Below are positions 51,168 to 54,204 of a DNA stretch of 54,204 nucleotides, one piece after another (within the stretch, counting starts at the first letter, position 1; each line of letters begins with the position of its first letter). The notes below the pieces were generated by a model. The model worked only from the letters and a program-made list of their open reading frames with translations, ran no database searches and had not been told where the DNA came from. A program made the translations under genes and the position numbers. Source of the stretch: DATFYP01 sp035626235 (GTDB taxonomy: Archaea; Thermoproteota; Nitrososphaeria; Nitrososphaerales; Gagatemarchaeaceae); the NCBI GenBank assembly GCA_035626235.1, contig DASPOB010000039.1:1-54204 (forward strand), in the 5' to 3' direction.

Positions 51168-52841
51168 CTAGGTCCCCGTTATTGGTTGGATAGGGAGCGG
51201 TTCGCCGTGTTCGCCTGCCCCGCACCCGCATCCTTGCACATGAGCGCCACGCCTGAGAGTGCCTCTGTAGAGGCCCTCTTCGAGCTTCCTGCCGGTCTTT
51301 GCTTCCCACACCTCGATCGGCAGGCCGTACTTCTGTTGAATCCTGTCACGATACCATTCAGGAATTACGTTGAAAGAACAAAATGGTATAATCCTCAGGT
51401 CTGGCGTTAGGTAGTGAATGTCGCAGCGCTGAAGGCGCTCTTCGTCCTGATTGAATTTGTCCTGGAAATGCATCATCCCAAGGAACATGCTCTTCAGGTG
51501 GAACTGCCCTATCGAGGAGTAGTCGTGCTTGACTAGGGCGTCCGTGAGGAGCTTGGCGAAGCTGAGGCTCTTGGGCTGCTTCTCCTTGTCCACGAACGAC
51601 GAAATCCTGGTTAGGACCTTTGCCGCTACGATGTACCTGTTCGTGCCCGAGTAGATCTCGTCGCGCTTCTCGTCGAGGTACTCGATGAGTCCGGGGATGT
51701 CGACGAACTGCGGCAGCGGGACGAGCTTCTTCTTGTCTGGGTCGTTGAAGACGTAGGTTCCAGCGCCGCAGGCAAAGTGAATCGAAAGCTCGTACTGCTC
51801 CTTCTTGGTGAAGGCCTCGATGAAGCCGGTCACCGGCGAGCATGACGGCACCGGGAACCATCCGTCCTTCGGAATCTCGCCGCTGGTCTGCTCTTCGATT
51901 CTCTCGATGCAGTCGGGGATCGTGATGCGGTACTTGGCCCTCTCGGTCTTGGTCAGTCTCCCCGTCAGGGAGACGGGCTGGAAGTTCACCGCGTGGACGG
52001 TGTCGATGTTCCTCTGCCCGAAGCGGATAATGTCGCCGAGTTCGTGGTCGTTGATCGACTTGATGACCGTGGGGACAAGCACCACCCCCACCCCGACCTT
52101 CCTGCAGGCGTCGATGGCGTATGGCGCCTCCCAGTGGTTCTTCGGGTTGGTCTTCGGCGTGACCCCGTCGAAGCTCATGTAGAGGTTCGACACGCCTGCT
52201 TCCTTCAGCCTCTTCGCGAGGCCGGGGTTCAGCGCGAGGTTTATGCCGTTGGTGTTGAGCTGGATGTGGTCGACCCCCTCTTCCTTCATTATCTTGATGA
52301 TCGTCGGGAGGTCCTCCCGTATCGTCGGCTCGCCGCCGGTGATCTGAACGGAGTTGCCCGCCACCGGCCTCTCGGACTTCAGAGCGCGGGCCATTTCCCT
52401 GACCTGGTCGAGGGTGGGCTCATAGACGTAGGCGCCCTCCAGCCCCTTCTTGACGTAGAAGAAGCAGTACCAGCAGGTCAGGTCGCACCTGTTGGTGACT
52501 ATGATGTTGGAGAGCCCCGTGTGGGAGAGGTGGTTGGAGCAGAGCCCGCAGTTCGCCGGGCAGGAACAGACGTCAAGCGGGACGTTGGCCGCGTGCGTGC
52601 CCTTCCCGTCCCTCCAATAGCGCGAAAACTTGCTGTACATCTCGTAGGAGCCGAAGTAGAGCTCCTCGGTCTCGCCGTGCTCTGGGCAGGTCTTCGTCAT
52701 CCAGACCTTGGCGTCCCGCTCGAAGACTATGGCAGGGAGGATCCTGTTGCACTCCGGGCAGATGGACTGAGTCTGCCGGATGAAGTTGCCCTTCGTTACC
52801 TCCTTCTTGAGCTCGAGGCTGATGTCGGCGATTTGAGCCAT
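51168..52841 (-). CDS. tes: Tetraether lipid synthase (radical SAM, Tes family)
   Basis: 557 residues, homologous to the radical SAM enzyme that joins archaeol chains into glycerol dialkyl glycerol tetraethers (MJ0619-type). The N-terminal Cys-rich part is SICPECNRILP, KTCPEHGE and SCPANCGLCSNHLSHTGLSN. The radical SAM cluster motif is NRCDLTCWYCFF, with GGEPTIRED as the SAM-binding GGE. A further Cys/His site is PVPSCSPVTGF...HFACGAGTYVF and the C-terminus ends QGCGCGAGEHG. These fit multiple [4Fe-4S] clusters. The ATG at 52841 follows TATA box GCTTATAT (minus, 52877-52884). It is divergent from TrmB-like regulators. Confidence 0.9.
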   Translation of the reverse strand: MAQIADISLELKKEVTKGNFIRQTQSICPECNRILPAIVFERDAKVWMTKTCPEHGETEELYFGSYEMYSKFSRYWRDGKGTHAANVPLDVCSCPANCGLCSNHLSHTGLSNIIVTNRCDLTCWYCFFYVKKGLEGAYVYEPTLDQVREMARALKSERPVAGNSVQITGGEPTIREDLPTIIKIMKEEGVDHIQLNTNGINLALNPGLAKRLKEAGVSNLYMSFDGVTPKTNPKNHWEAPYAIDACRKVGVGVVLVPTVIKSINDHELGDIIRFGQRNIDTVHAVNFQPVSLTGRLTKTERAKYRITIPDCIERIEEQTSGEIPKDGWFPVPSCSPVTGFIEAFTKKEQYELSIHFACGAGTYVFNDPDKKKLVPLPQFVDIPGLIEYLDEKRDEIYSGTNRYIVAAKVLTRISSFVDKEKQPKSLSFAKLLTDALVKHDYSSIGQFHLKSMFLGMMHFQDKFNQDEERLQRCDIHYLTPDLRIIPFCSFNVIPEWYRDRIQQKYGLPIEVWEAKTGRKLEEGLYRGTLRRGAHVQGCGCGAGEHGEPLPIQPITGT

Positions 52842-52876
52842 TGAAAACTCTTAGCGGGCTCCTCTTTCGAGAACGG

Positions 52877-52884
52877 ATATAAGC
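52877..52884 (-). promoter_or_regulatory. TATA box of tes
   Basis: GCTTATAT on the minus strand, centred 40 nt before the ATG at 52841. The divergent box GGTTAATTG of the regulator operon is at 52909-52917. Confidence 0.5.
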
Positions 52885-52952
52885 ATTTTAACTTCGCAGA
52901 GGGTGAAAGGTTAATTGCTGATACCCCGTAGGGAGGACGCAGGAGAGGTTCG

Positions 52953-52991
52953 ATGGCAAGACGGGCGCCAAGGGTGATGGCCGGGACATGA
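52953..52991 (+). CDS. Possible 12-residue leader peptide overlapping the TrmB start
   Basis: MARRAPRVMAGT: ATG at 52953 with GGAGAGG 4 nt upstream and TATA-like GGTTAATTG 40 nt upstream, so it is the first start on the predicted mRNA. Its TGA overlaps the TrmB ATG (ATGA). It could couple or attenuate translation of the regulator, or be accidental. Confidence 0.3.
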   Translation: MARRAPRVMAGT

Positions 52992-53752
52992 GTGTCGGCG
53001 AGAGGGCGGAAACGGCGTTGGAAGAACTGGGCCTGACAGGCAGCGAGGTCAAGGCCTACGTCGCGCTGTTGAAGGGGGGGACGATGACGGCCAGCGACGT
53101 GAGCAGGGAGGCGCGGATTCCCTACTCGAAGGTGTACGACGCGCTGGAGTCGCTGCACAACAAAGGGTGGGTCGAGGAGCAGAAGGGGAGGCCTATCAGG
53201 TACACTGCGAGGCCCCCCGACACGGCGCTGGAGGAGCTTCGCTCGCGCAAGGAGACGGAGAGGAAGGAGAAGGAGACGTTGGCGCTGGAAGAGCTGATGA
53301 GGATCTACGACAGCAGGGGCGAGCAGGAGAAGCCGGACATCTGGATAATGCGGGGAACGAACGAAATCCTGTCGAGGGTGAAGAACCTCCTGCTGAACAG
53401 CAGGACAGAGCTGCTTGTCGCCCTTCCAGGGCAGTTGCTTCCGTTCACGGACAGGATAGAGCCCCTTCTCGCTGCTCTGAAGGAGAAGGGGGTGAAGACG
53501 ATGGTCCTCACTTCCCCCGAGCTCCCACCCGACGCTCTGGGAAGGCTCGCCAGGTTCGCCGAGGTCAGGACCAGGAAGACGATGTACGGCGGAGGGCTGG
53601 TATCCGACTCGAGGGAGGTGGTTCTCCTGCTTGGAGGAGGGGACCAAGGAAGCCTGCCCCTCGCGATCTGGGCTTCACATCACGGTCTCGCGAGCTTCGC
53701 GAAGGACTACTTCGAGTTCCTGTGGAGCTCGTCGGGTACGGCGAAGCCGTAG
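52988..53752 (+). CDS. TrmB-family transcription regulator
   Basis: 254 residues. The N-terminal TrmB winged helix is ALEELGLTGSEVKAYVALLKGGTMTASDVSREARIPYSKVYDALESLHNKGWV; a coiled-coil linker (RKETERKEKETLALEELM) and an alpha/beta ligand-binding-like C-terminal domain (IWIMRGTNEIL ... TRTELLVALPGQ) follow. TrmB regulators usually bind sugars or other metabolites. Divergent orientation to tes suggests control of tetraether lipid synthesis, which is inference. The start overlaps a possible leader peptide. Confidence 0.88.
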   Translation: MSVGERAETALEELGLTGSEVKAYVALLKGGTMTASDVSREARIPYSKVYDALESLHNKGWVEEQKGRPIRYTARPPDTALEELRSRKETERKEKETLALEELMRIYDSRGEQEKPDIWIMRGTNEILSRVKNLLLNSRTELLVALPGQLLPFTDRIEPLLAALKEKGVKTMVLTSPELPPDALGRLARFAEVRTRKTMYGGGLVSDSREVVLLLGGGDQGSLPLAIWASHHGLASFAKDYFEFLWSSSGTAKP

Positions 53753-53762
53753 GCGGTTCTCA

Positions 53763-53770
53763 TCTTTTTA
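53763..53770 (+). promoter_or_regulatory. TATA box of the HTH gene at 53794
   Basis: TCTTTTTA centred 27 nt before the GTG at 53794, within the short gap after the TrmB stop. Confidence 0.5.
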
Positions 53771-53793
53771 GCGGTGGACGGAAACGGTGGCGC

Positions 53794-54165
53794 GTGCTTA
53801 AAGACTCCCAAGACGTGGTCAGGAGGCTGGGGACGGAGGTCGGGCTGACCCGCGACGAAGCCGAGCTCTACCTGAAGCTCCTGGAAGATGGGTTCATCCC
53901 TCTTTCCTCGCAGGGTCAGAAGGTCGAAAAGCTCCTGGCAGAGGGGATGGTGATACTTTCGGGGGACGGCGAGAGGTTCGTGCCGGTCCATCCAAGGCTC
54001 GCAATCGCGAACCACTACAGAACCTGGAGGGAGGCGATGGTGAAGGAAATCAACGACCGGCGGATGAGGGTCGACCGGCTCATCCTGGAGCTGATTCCGG
54101 TGTACGAGGCCGCAACGGAGAAAAGGCTGGAGAAGAAGGCAGGTGGGAAAGAGCATGGCCTGTGA
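53794..54165 (+). CDS. Small TrmB-like/HTH protein
   Basis: 123 residues, GTG start (MLKDSQDVVRRLGTE). An N-terminal helix group resembling a TrmB HTH (VGLTRDEAELYLKLLEDGFIPLSSQGQKVEKLLAEGMV) precedes VHPRLAIANHYRTWREAM, the segment linking TrmB HTH to sensor domains, and a helical basic C-terminus. It lacks a sensor domain, so it may be an accessory or antagonist of the full-length regulator upstream. The frame is open far upstream inside the TrmB gene, but the TATA box at 53763 sets the start. Confidence 0.72.
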   Translation: MLKDSQDVVRRLGTEVGLTRDEAELYLKLLEDGFIPLSSQGQKVEKLLAEGMVILSGDGERFVPVHPRLAIANHYRTWREAMVKEINDRRMRVDRLILELIPVYEAATEKRLEKKAGGKEHGL

Positions 54166-54204
54166 GCACGAGATCGTGTTTACCGGGATGGTCAACATCA
54201 ATCG
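54155..54204 (+). CDS. Start of a gene running off the window
   Basis: ATG at 54155 overlaps the end of the preceding gene by 11 nt and stays open to the window end (MACEHEIVFTGMVNINR). The CxxH-like start could belong to a zinc or Fe-S protein, but 16 residues are too few to identify. Confidence 0.4.
   Translation, partial: MACEHEIVFTGMVNIN

Noticed and set aside
52953..52987. In-frame upstream extension of the TrmB gene
   Set aside because: The TrmB frame upstream of 52988 has no initiator codon; only the out-of-frame leader ATG is present.
1..54204. CRISPR array or rRNA genes
   Set aside because: No regularly spaced direct repeats and no rRNA-like sequence were seen in any part of the window.

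Overview
The window is GC-rich, gene-dense archaeal DNA. Archaeal markers are an Orc1/Cdc6 initiator, the RFC large subunit, a tRNA-intron endonuclease homologue, a UbiA-type geranylgeranylglyceryl phosphate prenyltransferase, tetraether lipid synthase (Tes), TrmB, Lrp and bacterio-opsin-activator type regulators, and TATA boxes centred about 26-36 nt before many start codons. A eukaryote-type DNA topoisomerase IB (32669-34252) points to Nitrososphaeria/Thaumarchaeota or a close relative. Methylmalonyl-CoA mutase, acyl-CoA dehydrogenase, acyl-CoA synthetase and an L-2-hydroxyglutarate oxidase-like enzyme suggest heterotrophic carbon use. Lineage and lifestyle are inference; no rRNA is present.

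Layout. 1-4206: methylmalonyl-CoA mutase (two subunits), acyl-CoA dehydrogenase and a secreted propeller protein. 4193-11519: DeoC, AsnA, two oxidoreductases, acyl-CoA synthetase and a small membrane protein. 11668-18233, all minus strand: VOC protein, EamA transporter, serine hydrolase and a giant cyclase/ATPase/TPR protein. 18644-23916: a tRNA-Arg with an enlarged variable region, MtnA, an EndA/UbiA/RfcL operon, and Orc1/Cdc6 with a small HTH protein. 24046-29306: quinone-reductase-like MDR, OsmC, a double-HTH regulator, a SpoIIM-like protein and a HAD hydrolase. 29327-32722: a threonine-synthase-like protein without its PLP lysine, fused to a winged helix and divergent from an ECF transporter S component plus an AIR-synthase-like protein. 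32669-38310: topoisomerase IB, PAC2 protein, HExxH protein, NnrE and type 5 uracil-DNA glycosylase. 38415-41533: an adenylate cyclase fused to an ACT-like region, in operon with an ABC exporter. 41615-47951, all minus strand: wHTH, bactofilin-like protein, methyltransferase, antitoxin-ferredoxin fusion, Bat-type regulator, membrane protein, divergent NRAMP and a secreted protein. 48158-51084: HTH, HerA-type ATPase and an AT-richer LAGLIDADG endonuclease. 51168-54204: Tes facing TrmB-type regulators.

Many starts are GTG or TTG and were fixed by TATA spacing, which implies mostly leaderless mRNAs. The strongest candidate for an undescribed system is the lysine-less threonine-synthase-like/winged-helix protein at 29327-30745. 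It looks like a ligand-sensing repressor made from a dead PLP enzyme, and it shares a roughly 75-bp intergenic promoter region with an ECF-type vitamin transporter component. Other unusual architectures are the cyclase-ACT-ABC operon, the antitoxin-[3Fe-4S] ferredoxin fusion, the methyltransferase/bactofilin/wHTH operon, and an EndA homologue lacking the catalytic histidine close to an aberrant tRNA.
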